A stretch of 39,767 bases of DNA from Flavobacterium sp. H122 (lineage in GTDB: Bacteria; Bacteroidota; Bacteroidia; Flavobacteriales; Flavobacteriaceae): assembly GCF_004959765.1 (NCBI RefSeq), contig NZ_SJZD01000013.1:1-39767 (forward strand). Direction: 5' to 3'. This document shows positions 16,629 to 26,400 of the stretch, in pieces (positions within the stretch are counted from its first letter, which is position 1; each line of letters begins with the position of its first letter). Under the pieces are notes generated by a model that saw nothing but the letters and a program-made list of their open reading frames with translations, searched no databases and was not told the DNA's origin. The position numbers and the translations under genes were made by a program.

Positions 16629-17603
16629 TTATTCTTTGTCTGATTCAAATCGTATTCTATCTTGGTTAATTATTTCTTTTAAATCTTCTTCTTTCGGCAT
16701 ATATAACATATACTTACTGGCAAATAAATTATTATTATCATTTAAAACCGAATACCTTACAATGGTTTCATCCTTTTCAGAACACAGCAAAATTCCTACA
16801 GTAGGATTATCACCTTCGTTCTTTTTCAAATCATCATACATTCTCACATACATATCGATTTGCCCTATATCCTGATGTGACAGCTTATCCGTTTTCAAAT
16901 CAATGATAACAAAACACTTTAAAATGTAATTGTAGAACACTAAATCTATATAGAAATCAGATGTATCGGTTATGATATGCTGCTGTCTGGCTACAAAAGC
17001 AAACCCTTTCCCAAATTCAAGTAAAAACTTCTGAATATGATCAATAATAGCGGTTTCTATACTATATTCCGTATTTTTTACATTCTGCTGCAATCCGAGA
17101 AATTCAAAAATATACGGGTCTTTTAGAAATGAATGAATAGAGTTTTCTTCAAAGGATGGCTTTAACGTGCGTTCAAAAGTCAAAGTCTTTATCTGACGTT
17201 CCAGTTGCCTGGAATTCCATCCTAATGCAACGGCCTCGTTCAGGTAAAAAATTCTTTTTTCTTCTTCATCTATTTTAGATAAAATCCTATAGTGTGTCCA
17301 GCTCAATTCTTGACGCACTGCGTCAAGTTTTTGAAAAGCCAGATAAAACTTACGCATATTGGTAAGATTTGTATAGTCGAAACCCTTACCAAATTCAAGG
17401 GTTAACTGTGAAGAAAGCAGTTTTAGGGTTTTATCCCCATAAACAGCACGAATATTACCGTTTTGTTCCTCTTCAATAATTAATTTACCAATCTGCCAGT
17501 ACGTCTCTATTAAAACAGTATTCACTGCCCGATAGACCCGCTGCCGAGATTGTAAAACCACATCACGGATAGATTGGTAAAATAAATTATTTTGCAGTTC
17601 CAC
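16629..17603 (-). CDS. DUF1016 / YhcG-type PD-(D/E)XK nuclease domain protein
   Basis: 324 aa. Seen: the N-terminal DUF1016 region with NTVLIETYWQIGKLI (about 28-42), LTLEFGKGFDYTNLTNMRKFY (about 67-87) and LSWTHYRILSKI (about 100-111). The C-terminal nuclease fold contains ETAIIDHIQKFLLEFGKGFAFVARQ and the core D220 ... D235-L-K237, a PD-(D/E)XK-like arrangement. Known: YhcG proteins are predicted nucleases, often found near restriction or defence genes. Start: a GTG at 17603-17601 that overlaps the stop of the upstream transporter (TAGTG); the next transporter begins one base after its stop. It is therefore seated exactly between two peptide transporters, an unusual place. Horizontal arrival is likely but not proven; its activity here is unknown. 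Confidence 0.88.
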   Translation of the reverse strand: MELQNNLFYQSIRDVVLQSRQRVYRAVNTVLIETYWQIGKLIIEEEQNGNIRAVYGDKTLKLLSSQLTLEFGKGFDYTNLTNMRKFYLAFQKLDAVRQELSWTHYRILSKIDEEEKRIFYLNEAVALGWNSRQLERQIKTLTFERTLKPSFEENSIHSFLKDPYIFEFLGLQQNVKNTEYSIETAIIDHIQKFLLEFGKGFAFVARQQHIITDTSDFYIDLVFYNYILKCFVIIDLKTDKLSHQDIGQIDMYVRMYDDLKKNEGDNPTVGILLCSEKDETIVRYSVLNDNNNLFASKYMLYMPKEEDLKEIINQDRIRFESDKE

Positions 17604-19261
17604 TAATTAATTCCTTTTTCTTTCATTACTTTATTCAACTGCTTCAGCAATGCAAACATCAATAATGTAGCAAACATCAATAATCCGAAGTTCACCCAAA
17701 AGAAGTTTGCTTTATCATCATATTTATCCCACATTGAAGCTAATACGCCCGATAATTTATTTCCAATAGAAGTTGCTAAAAACCAACCTCCCATCATTAA
17801 AGATGTAATATTAACCGGACTTAATTTAGATACTACCGAGAGACCCATTGGGGACAACAACAACTCTCCTATCGTAATTACTCCGTAATTAGCAAACAAC
17901 CACAAAACTGATACTTTTTCTGAACCGTTTTGTCCTGCTTTTACAGCCAATACCATAACTAAAACCGATAAGGCAGAAATTAATAACCCAAAAGCAATTT
18001 TTGTTGGTGTCGAAGGTTCTTTTTTACGGCTTCTTAAATAAGTAAAAAAGGCTACTATTAGTGGCGTTAAAGCTATTACCCAAAAAGGATTAATCGATTG
18101 ACTCAAATTAGAAGCCCAAACCGAAACTTTTGCTTCTTCAGCCGGCAATTTCTCTTTGGCTACATTTCTGAAATATAAAGGGTAGTTTACTTCTTTAATT
18201 ACTTCACCATCTTTCTTTTGAATCCTGAAAGCCTGATCATAAAGTGCCACTGAATCTTTTTTGTATTCTAATTCTTTCGTTAAATAAATTTTATCCGTTA
18301 CTGTTTTAGCTATTCCTGTAACTTCTCTATCAGTATATTTATCGCCCCAATTGTTTAATGCTGATCCATTTAATTTAAAAACAGCCCAGAATAAAATCAC
18401 AACTGCGAATATAGCTAATAATGCCCCTATTGGCCTTTTGTCTTCAGCTTTGGCTTTAAAGTATAAACTAGAATAGAATAATACTACCGGAATACAAGCA
18501 AAAATAAAGGCATCAGTACTATCAGAACCAAAAATTGCACTATCAAGATTAACATCAGAAGCTACTCCTTTGATGAGCCAGCCAATAATTCCAAATACTA
18601 CTGAGGGCACCAATATAAACATGACGATTTTCCAGAATGGCATATCCCCTTCCTGCGTTCCTTTTTTAGCAGTTTTGTCTCCATAATGCTTAGTTCCTAA
18701 AACAAAGACTATGACACCTATAAACATTCCTACTCCAGCAACAGAGAAAGCTGCGGCCCAGCCAAATAAATTTTCAAAAACCGCTCCGAAGAAATTACAA
18801 ATAAAAGCTCCAACATTGATTCCCATATAGAAAATATTGTACCCTTCATCCTTTTTGGATTTATATTCTTCATCATTATAGAAATTCCCTAATAAAGTAG
18901 AAATATTAGGTTTAAAAAATCCATTACCTACAATAACTAATGTCATTGCCAAATACAACATAGGTAAACTATGAATACCCATCATTAAATAACCGGCTCC
19001 CATCATAATTCCACCGGAAATAATAGAAGTACGATATCCTAAATATCTATCTGCTACCAAACCACCTATAAAAGGAGTCAAAAACACCAAAGCGATAAAA
19101 GTTCCGTATAAATCGGAAGCTTCTGCTTCAGTCATGGCAAAACCAGTTTCAACATCTTTTAGGTAAAGGGTAAAAATCCCAATCATTAAATAATAACCAA
19201 AACGTTCCCACATTTCAGATAAAAACAAAAAAGGCAGTGCCTTAGGATGCGATTTCCACAT
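17603..19261 (-). CDS. POT-family oligopeptide transporter (copy 2, divergent)
   Basis: 552 aa. Seen: SEMWERFGYYLMIG, where the signature Gly after the tyrosine is Leu; NGFFKPNISTLLGNFY; and GELLLSPMGLSVVSKLSP. In TM7 the expected acidic F(D/E)Q motif reads VFKLNGSALNNW, with Lys at position 296. After TM7 comes an extra soluble loop of about 80 residues (about 307-390), rich in charged residues, absent from the two neighbouring copies. Known: the TM7 acid and TM1 ExxER motif take part in proton coupling and peptide binding. Inference: altered coupling or substrates, or a partner role. Copy 2 follows an intrinsic terminator and is coupled to the DUF1016 gene by a TAGTG overlap. Confidence 0.9.
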   Translation of the reverse strand: MWKSHPKALPFLFLSEMWERFGYYLMIGIFTLYLKDVETGFAMTEAEASDLYGTFIALVFLTPFIGGLVADRYLGYRTSIISGGIMMGAGYLMMGIHSLPMLYLAMTLVIVGNGFFKPNISTLLGNFYNDEEYKSKKDEGYNIFYMGINVGAFICNFFGAVFENLFGWAAAFSVAGVGMFIGVIVFVLGTKHYGDKTAKKGTQEGDMPFWKIVMFILVPSVVFGIIGWLIKGVASDVNLDSAIFGSDSTDAFIFACIPVVLFYSSLYFKAKAEDKRPIGALLAIFAVVILFWAVFKLNGSALNNWGDKYTDREVTGIAKTVTDKIYLTKELEYKKDSVALYDQAFRIQKKDGEVIKEVNYPLYFRNVAKEKLPAEEAKVSVWASNLSQSINPFWVIALTPLIVAFFTYLRSRKKEPSTPTKIAFGLLISALSVLVMVLAVKAGQNGSEKVSVLWLFANYGVITIGELLLSPMGLSVVSKLSPVNITSLMMGGWFLATSIGNKLSGVLASMWDKYDDKANFFWVNFGLLMFATLLMFALLKQLNKVMKEKGIN

Positions 19262-19284
19262 AATTTTATTCAGTTTGGTGTTTT

Positions 19285-19315
19285 AAAAAAGCCTGTAACG
19301 TGACGTTACAGGCTT
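19285..19315 (-). terminator. Intrinsic terminator inside the transporter gene run
   Basis: Perfect 12-bp stem AAGCCTGTAACG (19289-19300) with CGTTACAGGCTT (19304-19315) and a 3-nt loop. On the minus strand it ends in six T (19290-19285). It follows transporter copy 3 and ends only about 23 bp before the start of copy 2, leaving no room for a separate complete promoter after it. Confidence 0.82.
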
Positions 19316-19344
19316 GAAAGATATAAAAATATTTTTTAATGGAA

Positions 19345-21033
19345 TTATCTCACTCCGTGCATCATCTTTTTCAACTTTGGTGTCAATGCGAATAAAATAA
19401 CAGATGCGATACCACACAATACAACAAATACCATAAAGAATTCGTAAAGATTGTGGATTTCAAAACCAGCAAATACTGGATTTGTAGCACTGATTTGATT
19501 ATCAGAAAGTAATTTCAATTGCTCAGCTGTTGGCGTTATAGTTTTATCTAAAACTGCCTGTAAATCAATCCCTAATTCCTGTGCTTTTTTAAATTTATCA
19601 CCCGTTGCCGGTAAAATTGAACCTAAAGTTCCTGATAAAGCATATCCTGCCGCATTAGAAATAAAGAATACTCCGTAAGCCAATGACGCAAAACGTTTTG
19701 GTGATAATTTACCTACTAATGACAATCCGATTGGCGATAAACATAATTCACCAAAAGTTTGTATTAGATATAATAAAATCAACCAGTAAATAGCCAACAT
19801 ACCCGAGTTACCCAAATCTTTCACATTATGAGCAATGATAAAATAACTCAAAGCGATTAAAGCCAAACCAATTGATTGCTTTACAGTTGAAATTGGTTCT
19901 TTGCCTGATGCTCTCAATTTATCCCATAACAAACTGAATGGGAACGCAAACATAACAACGAATAATCCGTTGAAAATCTGTACCATTGAAGGCGGCATAT
20001 TCCAACCGAAGAAATTACGGTCTGTCTGGTTATCAGCGATGAATGTCAAAGACGAACCTGCCTGTTCAAACGCCGCCCAGAAGAAGATGATAAAGAATGA
20101 CATAATGTAGATTACCCAAATACGTTGTGTTTCAACTTTAGTCAAAGTTTTATCTAATAAAATTAATAATGCTAATGAAATACCACTCGCATAAATAATA
20201 GGATAAATGATAGTTTTAACTACGTTATCTCCTTCAGTTGTATAATGAAAAGCAAAGAACAATCCAATGAAAACCAAAACAGCAGTCATTAAAGAACCAG
20301 CTGTAAAATGTGCTTTTTGAGACTCACCTTCTTCAAAATCCGAAGCATCATGCCCTGAAGGTAATCCTCCAATTGGTTTCCCTTCCGGAGTAACTACATA
20401 TTTATTTTTAAGAACGTAGAAAACAGTCGTTCCAATCAACATTGCTATTGCAGCTGCCAGGAATCCCCATTTGAACGCATGAATATCTCTGATTCCTCCA
20501 GCATCTTTAACATCTCCTAAAATAGGACAGATGAATTGACCTAAGAAAGCACCAATGTTGATACCCATATAGAAAATTGTAAAAGCGGTATCTAATTTGG
20601 TTTTTTCCTGCTTTGGATATAAGCTTCCAACCATTGAAGAGATATTTGGCTTGAAGAATCCATTACCAAAAATAATAATCCCTAAAGCAGTCCACATCAA
20701 TGTTTTAGCCAAATCTAAATTTGATCCAAATACACTAGCACTAAAAAACAACAATAACTGACCAATTGCCATCATTGTTCCACCCAGCATGATACAGTTT
20801 CTATTTCCAAAAAAACGGTCAGATATAAACCCTCCCAATAATGGTGTTAAATAACACAACCCAAGGAAACCACCATAAATCAATGAAGCATCAGCTTCTT
20901 TCATTAATAATGAATTCACCATAAATAATGTAAGAATCGCCCTCATTCCGTAGAAGTTGAAACGCTCCCACATTTCCGTTCCAAATAACACCCACAATCC
21001 TTTAGGATGCCCTTGTTTTGCTGTTTCGCTCAT
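19345..21033 (-). CDS. POT-family oligopeptide transporter (copy 3)
   Basis: 562 aa. Seen: TEMWERFNFYGMRAIL with the complete ExxERFxxYG signature, NGFFKPNISSMVGSLYP, TM7 FFWAAFEQAGSSLTF with the conserved acid, and GELCLSPIGLSLVGKLSP. An extra soluble segment lies near the C-terminus (about residues 475-515, between the last membrane segments). Known: proton-driven di/tripeptide import at the inner membrane. It lies 37 bp after the DPP-IV-like peptidase and is followed by an intrinsic terminator, so peptidase plus copy 3 probably form the core transcript, with lower read-through to copies 2 and 1. Substrate range cannot be read from sequence. Confidence 0.93.
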   Translation of the reverse strand: MSETAKQGHPKGLWVLFGTEMWERFNFYGMRAILTLFMVNSLLMKEADASLIYGGFLGLCYLTPLLGGFISDRFFGNRNCIMLGGTMMAIGQLLLFFSASVFGSNLDLAKTLMWTALGIIIFGNGFFKPNISSMVGSLYPKQEKTKLDTAFTIFYMGINIGAFLGQFICPILGDVKDAGGIRDIHAFKWGFLAAAIAMLIGTTVFYVLKNKYVVTPEGKPIGGLPSGHDASDFEEGESQKAHFTAGSLMTAVLVFIGLFFAFHYTTEGDNVVKTIIYPIIYASGISLALLILLDKTLTKVETQRIWVIYIMSFFIIFFWAAFEQAGSSLTFIADNQTDRNFFGWNMPPSMVQIFNGLFVVMFAFPFSLLWDKLRASGKEPISTVKQSIGLALIALSYFIIAHNVKDLGNSGMLAIYWLILLYLIQTFGELCLSPIGLSLVGKLSPKRFASLAYGVFFISNAAGYALSGTLGSILPATGDKFKKAQELGIDLQAVLDKTITPTAEQLKLLSDNQISATNPVFAGFEIHNLYEFFMVFVVLCGIASVILFALTPKLKKMMHGVR

Positions 21034-21070
21034 TTTGTATTCTATTTGTTTTTGGTTAGTAATATTTCAA

Positions 21071-23242
21071 TTATAGTTTTTCTTTAATAAAATTTGTCAT
21101 CTTGGTGTATAACTGCAGACGTGTTTTACCTCCAAAAATACCGTGGTTTTTATCAGGATAAATTGCCCAGTCAAATTGTTTGTTGGCCTGCACTAAAGCC
21201 TCAATCATTTTCATAGTGTTTTGCACGTGAACATTATCATCAGCCGATCCGTGAATCAATAAAAAGTTTCCTTTTAATTTACTCACATGATTTATAGGTG
21301 AATTATTGTCATAACCTCCTGCATTTTCCTGAGGCGTCTGCATATAACGTTCTGTATAAATGCTGTCATAGTATCTCCAAGAGGTTACCGGCGCTACAGC
21401 AATAGCCGTTTTAAACACGTCAGCTCCCTGAAAAATACAGTTAGAAGCCATAAACCCTCCAAACGACCAGCCAAATATACCAATTCTAGATTTATCTACA
21501 TAAGAATACGTTCCAAATACCTTCGCCGCATCAATTTGATCCTCCACTTCGTACTTACCTAACTCTTTTTGTGTGCATTTTTTAAAGTCGGCTCCTTTGA
21601 AACCAGTGCCGCGTCCATCCACACAAGCCACAATATAGCCCTGCTGCGCCAGCATCATAAACCAATAATCATCAGATGCATTCCAGGCATTATCAACCTG
21701 CTGTGAACCAGGCCCTGAGTATTGATACATCAATACAGGATATTTTTTGTTAGGATCAAAATCTTTTGGTTTAATCATCCAGGCATTTAACTTATGCCCT
21801 TTTTCAGTAGTCAACACAAAGAATTCTTTAGAAGGAAGGTTATAACCTTTTAATTTTTCCTCTAAATTTTCATTGGAAGCGATTACTTTTATCTCCTTAC
21901 CCGATTTAGTCTCGTGTAACGTATACTTCGGTGCATTTTTAGCACTCGAGAATGAATTAATGAAATATTGGAAATTCGGACTAAAAGTAGCAGCATTAGT
22001 TCCTGTTTTAGTTGACAAACGTTTTTTAGCACTTCCGTCTAATTTTATCGCATACACATCACGGTTAATAGAACCGTTTTCAACCGATTGATAATAAATC
22101 ATTCCGTTTTTTTCATCAAAACCATAATAGTTTGTTACTTCCCAAAGTCCTTTAGTAATCTGTTTTTTAAGTTTCCCTGTTTTGTCATAATGGTAAATAT
22201 GGTTGTAACCGTCTTTTTCCGAAGTCCAGATAAAACTGTTGTCTTTTAAAAATGTCAGGTTATCAGTCACATCAACATAAGCTTTATCTTTTTCGTTTAA
22301 AGCAACTTTTGTTGTACCTGAATTCCCATCAACAAACAACAAATCCAGATTATCCTGATGACGGTTTAACACTTGTGCAGACAAAGTATTTACATCATTA
22401 GTCCACTTAATACGAGCTATATAAAAATCATTATACTTATCTAAATTGATTTTTTGAGCAGAACCTGTTTTTACATCATAAACATGCAATGAAACTGCAG
22501 CATTTTTCTCTCCTGCCTTAGGATATTTGAAAACATTTTGTGTTGGATACAAACCTTCATTATACATATCCATTGAGAATTGAGGCACATCCGTTTCATC
22601 AAAACGAATAAAAGCAATCTTATCTGAACCTGAATTCCAGTCATACGCTTTTACAAAAGAAAACTCTTCTTCATACACCCAATCGGTTACACCGTTAATG
22701 ATACTGTTTTTCTTGCCATCGGTTGTAATTTGAGTATGTTTTTTTGAAGCAATATCATACACATACAAATTGTTTTGGTATACATAAGCTATTTTAGTTC
22801 CGTCAGGAGAAAAAGTAGGCTCCTGTACTTTATAGTCGGCCAACTTTGTTAATGACTTCGAAGCAATATCGTAGATAAAGAAATCGGCTACAAACGAATG
22901 ACGGAAAATCTGGTCGCTGTTGTTTGCTATCAATAATTTCTTTTCGTCTTTACTGAACGTGTATGAATCGATTCCTTCCAGCTGTTTAAAATCTTTGCTG
23001 TCAATTAAAGTTGCCACTTTATTTAGTGTAGCAAAATCATACAAATTGATCTGGGATGATTTTGATGCTTTATCAAAATCCAAAACGGTATATTGATTTG
23101 TGTTTTTCATGGCTTCAAGAGCAGTCATTCCCTGCGCCCTGAAAGCTCCTGTCCAAATTTCATCTAAAGTAATTTTTTGTTGACCAATGGCATTGTATGA
23201 AGCCAGCAACAACAATAAAAGTAATTTCGATAGTGTTCTCAT
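21071..23242 (-). CDS. Dipeptidyl-peptidase IV-type S9 serine peptidase
   Basis: 723 aa, the usual DPP-IV length. Seen: a signal peptide (residues 1-20, ending AIGQ), the DPP-IV beta-propeller domain (about 80-480) with the DWVYEEEF motif whose glutamates bind the substrate N-terminus, and the alpha/beta-hydrolase domain with GWSFGG (nucleophile S593), HGSADDNVH (Asp668) and KNHGIFGG (His700). Known: these exopeptidases cleave X-Pro or X-Ala dipeptides from N-termini; the signal peptide places it in the periplasm or at the surface. It heads the minus-strand run of peptide transporters, so dipeptides it frees are likely imported by them. It is divergent from a very large sensor kinase. A TATTTTTG box at 23316-23309 may be its -7 element. 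Confidence 0.94.
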   Translation of the reverse strand: MRTLSKLLLLLLLASYNAIGQQKITLDEIWTGAFRAQGMTALEAMKNTNQYTVLDFDKASKSSQINLYDFATLNKVATLIDSKDFKQLEGIDSYTFSKDEKKLLIANNSDQIFRHSFVADFFIYDIASKSLTKLADYKVQEPTFSPDGTKIAYVYQNNLYVYDIASKKHTQITTDGKKNSIINGVTDWVYEEEFSFVKAYDWNSGSDKIAFIRFDETDVPQFSMDMYNEGLYPTQNVFKYPKAGEKNAAVSLHVYDVKTGSAQKINLDKYNDFYIARIKWTNDVNTLSAQVLNRHQDNLDLLFVDGNSGTTKVALNEKDKAYVDVTDNLTFLKDNSFIWTSEKDGYNHIYHYDKTGKLKKQITKGLWEVTNYYGFDEKNGMIYYQSVENGSINRDVYAIKLDGSAKKRLSTKTGTNAATFSPNFQYFINSFSSAKNAPKYTLHETKSGKEIKVIASNENLEEKLKGYNLPSKEFFVLTTEKGHKLNAWMIKPKDFDPNKKYPVLMYQYSGPGSQQVDNAWNASDDYWFMMLAQQGYIVACVDGRGTGFKGADFKKCTQKELGKYEVEDQIDAAKVFGTYSYVDKSRIGIFGWSFGGFMASNCIFQGADVFKTAIAVAPVTSWRYYDSIYTERYMQTPQENAGGYDNNSPINHVSKLKGNFLLIHGSADDNVHVQNTMKMIEALVQANKQFDWAIYPDKNHGIFGGKTRLQLYTKMTNFIKEKL

Positions 23243-23308
23243 ATTTATATTTATTGTAAAAAATGCTCAATTTTAGTGAAAAAATATCAATTATTCATAA
23301 AATACATG

Positions 23309-23316
23309 CAAAAATA
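23309..23316 (-). promoter_or_regulatory. Candidate -7 element for the DPP-IV gene
   Basis: TATTTTTG followed by CATG on the minus strand matches TAnnTTTG and lies about 67 bp before the peptidase start. No clear -33 TTTG at the expected 17-23 bp spacing, so confidence is limited. Confidence 0.4.
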
Positions 23317-23388
23317 AAAAAACCCCCTCTTAAAATAAATTGCTGTTTTTCCTACATAAATTATCAATTCAATCGAAAAACAACAAAA

Positions 23389-23396
23389 TATTTTTG
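23389..23396 (+). promoter_or_regulatory. Candidate -7 element for the hybrid sensor kinase
   Basis: TATTTTTG on the plus strand matches TAnnTTTG and lies about 65 bp before the kinase ATG at 23461. No clear -33 element is visible in the AT-rich surroundings. Confidence 0.35.
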
Positions 23397-23460
23397 AAAA
23401 AATCATTTTTTTTATTAAATTTCATTAAATAAAGTTTAAAAAACGAACCTGCAGTTTTCT

Positions 23461-26400
23461 ATGCTCAAAAAAATACTCTTCTTATTTTTTATCCATTTTT
23501 CGGTAAACTGTCAGGTTTTTGATTTTGAAATATTCAATCAGAAAAATGGCTTACCGTCCTCGACAGTATACGCAATAACACAGGACAGCCGTGATTTGAT
23601 CTGGATTGGAACTGATGGGGCCGGATTAGTCAGATATGACGGTAAAAACTACGAAGCGATAAACAAATTAGGCGACAAAGAAGGCTTTGCAGTTACCTCT
23701 ATTGTTGAAGATTCAAACCATAACATTGTTTTTTCCACTCAGGAGGCCGGATTGATAATCTATGACGGACAAAAAATAATAAAGTCTTTCGAAAAAAACA
23801 ATCACACAATAACCGGTGAATTTGTACAAAAACTTTTCCTGACTCCAAAAGGGGTTTACTGTTTCACAGAAAACGAAATTTTTCTTCTTAAAAAAGACTA
23901 CTCAATACAATTAATAACCAGAACCAATAAAAAGTACAGCAAAATCAATTCGGTATTTGCCGACAGCTTTCAGAATATATTTATAGGAACTGAAACGGGA
24001 ATCTTCAAACTAAATAATAATTCCTTATACCCTTTTGAAGAAAAAAAATTAAAAGGGTATAGTTGTGTTACTGAAACAGGAATCAACAGTGCATTTATTG
24101 GAAATGATAATGGAGAACTTTATGAATTGATTTCCACAACTAAAAACAATACCATTGTAAATTATCAGGCAACAATTTCATTACCTCACAACAGACCTTT
24201 TTCTATCAAGCATCTGATTCAGGAAAAAAAAGGGCAATTCTGGCTTGCCGGTGATTACAAACAAGGGCTTGCACGATATTCAAAGGAACAGACACGCTTT
24301 ATAAACAGTCATAATGGCTTTAACGGAGAGAATGTCCGCTGTCTTTTTATTGACAAAATAGGGCAGTTTTACTGCGGCACATATGCAACCGGTCTGTTTA
24401 AAAGAAAATCACAGGCTTTCTACAACTATAACAACCTTGAACAGATCAACAACCCTTATATTTTTCCTGTTTTAGCTACTCCTGAGGGTCTTTTTGCAGG
24501 TGTTCGAAGAGAAGGACTTCATCATTTTGTAACAGACGACAATGATGAACTTCAATTCAATAAAAGCTTTTTACCGGGTCAGGATGCAGTCGCCTTGTAT
24601 CAAAACCACAAAAAAGAGGTTTTGGTTGGGACAAAACAAGGATTATACAAAATAATCAACAATCAGATTGAAAACATTCCCATTGATGAAAAATACCCGG
24701 GCGAACCATCATTAAAAGTTATCCAACAGGATGACCAAAAAAGGTATTTCATCGGTACAACTAAAGGGTTACTAATTCTGGACAAAAACTTTAAATGGAT
24801 CTCATTTCTCAACAAAACTCAAGGAGAAAAAGAATTCACACATGTCCCCACCTTAGAACAAATAGATAAAAAAAACTGGTATATAGCCACTAACAGAGGT
24901 TTATTTCTATTGAATGAAAAGAAACCTAATGAATTTTCCCTTTCTAAAGAAATTCTCCCTGATGCTTTAAACATATCCTGCAAAGACAAATTTGGCACAT
25001 ACTGGTTCTCAAGCTTTAATGCCCTATTTGCTATTTACGATGGAAAAATAAAAAAATATACAACTTCTGAAGGACTTACCTCCGGACTGATTTTTACACT
25101 TATTGCTGATAAAACCGGAACCATTTACATGGGTAGTAATTTAGGTTTTGACAAAGTAAAGATTGGCAATAATGGAACTATTCTAAACATTAAACCTTAT
25201 AATTCAAAAAATGGTTTCAACGGATTGGAAACCAATTTAAGATCGCAGACTATTGATGAAGAAGGAAATATTCTTTTTGGAACAGCAAACGGACTCTACA
25301 AATACCTGACCAATTATAAGTCAAAAACGAAAGAAGACACTAAAATCATCATCAAAAGCATTGATGTTTTTAATGAAAAAAGAAACTGGAATACCTTAAA
25401 CGAGGCCGGCAGTAAATGGTTTAACATTCCTAAAGAAAATTACACTTTCGAATACACCGAAAATCAGTTAACTTTTCAATTTGGTTCAATTAATGACGTT
25501 TCCACTAACGATGTTTTGTATTCATATTACTTAGTAGGTGCCGATAACAAATGGTCAAATCCCTCATTGCTCGATGAAGTAACTTATTCCAATTTAAGAC
25601 ACGGAAAATATATTTTCAAGGTAAAACCAGTCGACAGTTTTGGCCGGGAACTAAGTAAGGAAACATCCTATTCATTTGTGATTGATACCCCTTATTATTT
25701 TAAATGGTGGTTTTTACTTCCCTTATTCTGTTTTACAGCTTTACTATTCAAACTGATTATTGACAAAACATCGACATACAATAAAGATTTTGTTGTCAAT
25801 TTTTCAGAAACCAAAGAAAACATAGAAGAAATCAGAAGTTATTTCTTTTTCTTAGGAATTCTGTTTCCGCTGACCGAAGTTTTAAATCTGTTTTTCATTG
25901 TACGCCCCAACTCAGAATTGATTATCAATATTGTTCTGGGTACCATTTCGTTTGTAATTTATTTGATTACAAAAAAGAACAATAAGCTGGACCGTTTTCT
26001 GTTTCCATTATTTATTATTTTTTTTATAGGCTTTACGATACTTACCATATACAAAACCATTACTTATCCTTTTGACATTATTACATTTTCAGAATTCTTG
26101 TTAATCCTTTTTTTCTCTTATAGTGTATTTAAAAATATCAGCCATTATGTCCTGTTTCTAACCTCGGTTTTTATTACACTCTTTATTCTTTTGTTTAACA
26201 AAACCGAAGAAAGCAAACAGCTAGTAACATTAATCAACACCTCAATTATAATTTTAGTCATTAATTATGCCCGACGCATTGCCATTTTAAACGCTAATGA
26301 TAAGATTCTTTTTTCTGACACTATCATCAACAACTCCAATTTACTCACCATAGCCACAGATAATTTTGGGAACCTTACTTTTTGCAGCAAATCCATTGAA

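Noticed and set aside
16628..16648. ATG at 16648 as the start of transporter copy 1.
   Set aside because: It would overlap the end of the nuclease gene by 20 bp; ATG 16627 directly after the stop gives the more usual POT N-terminus.
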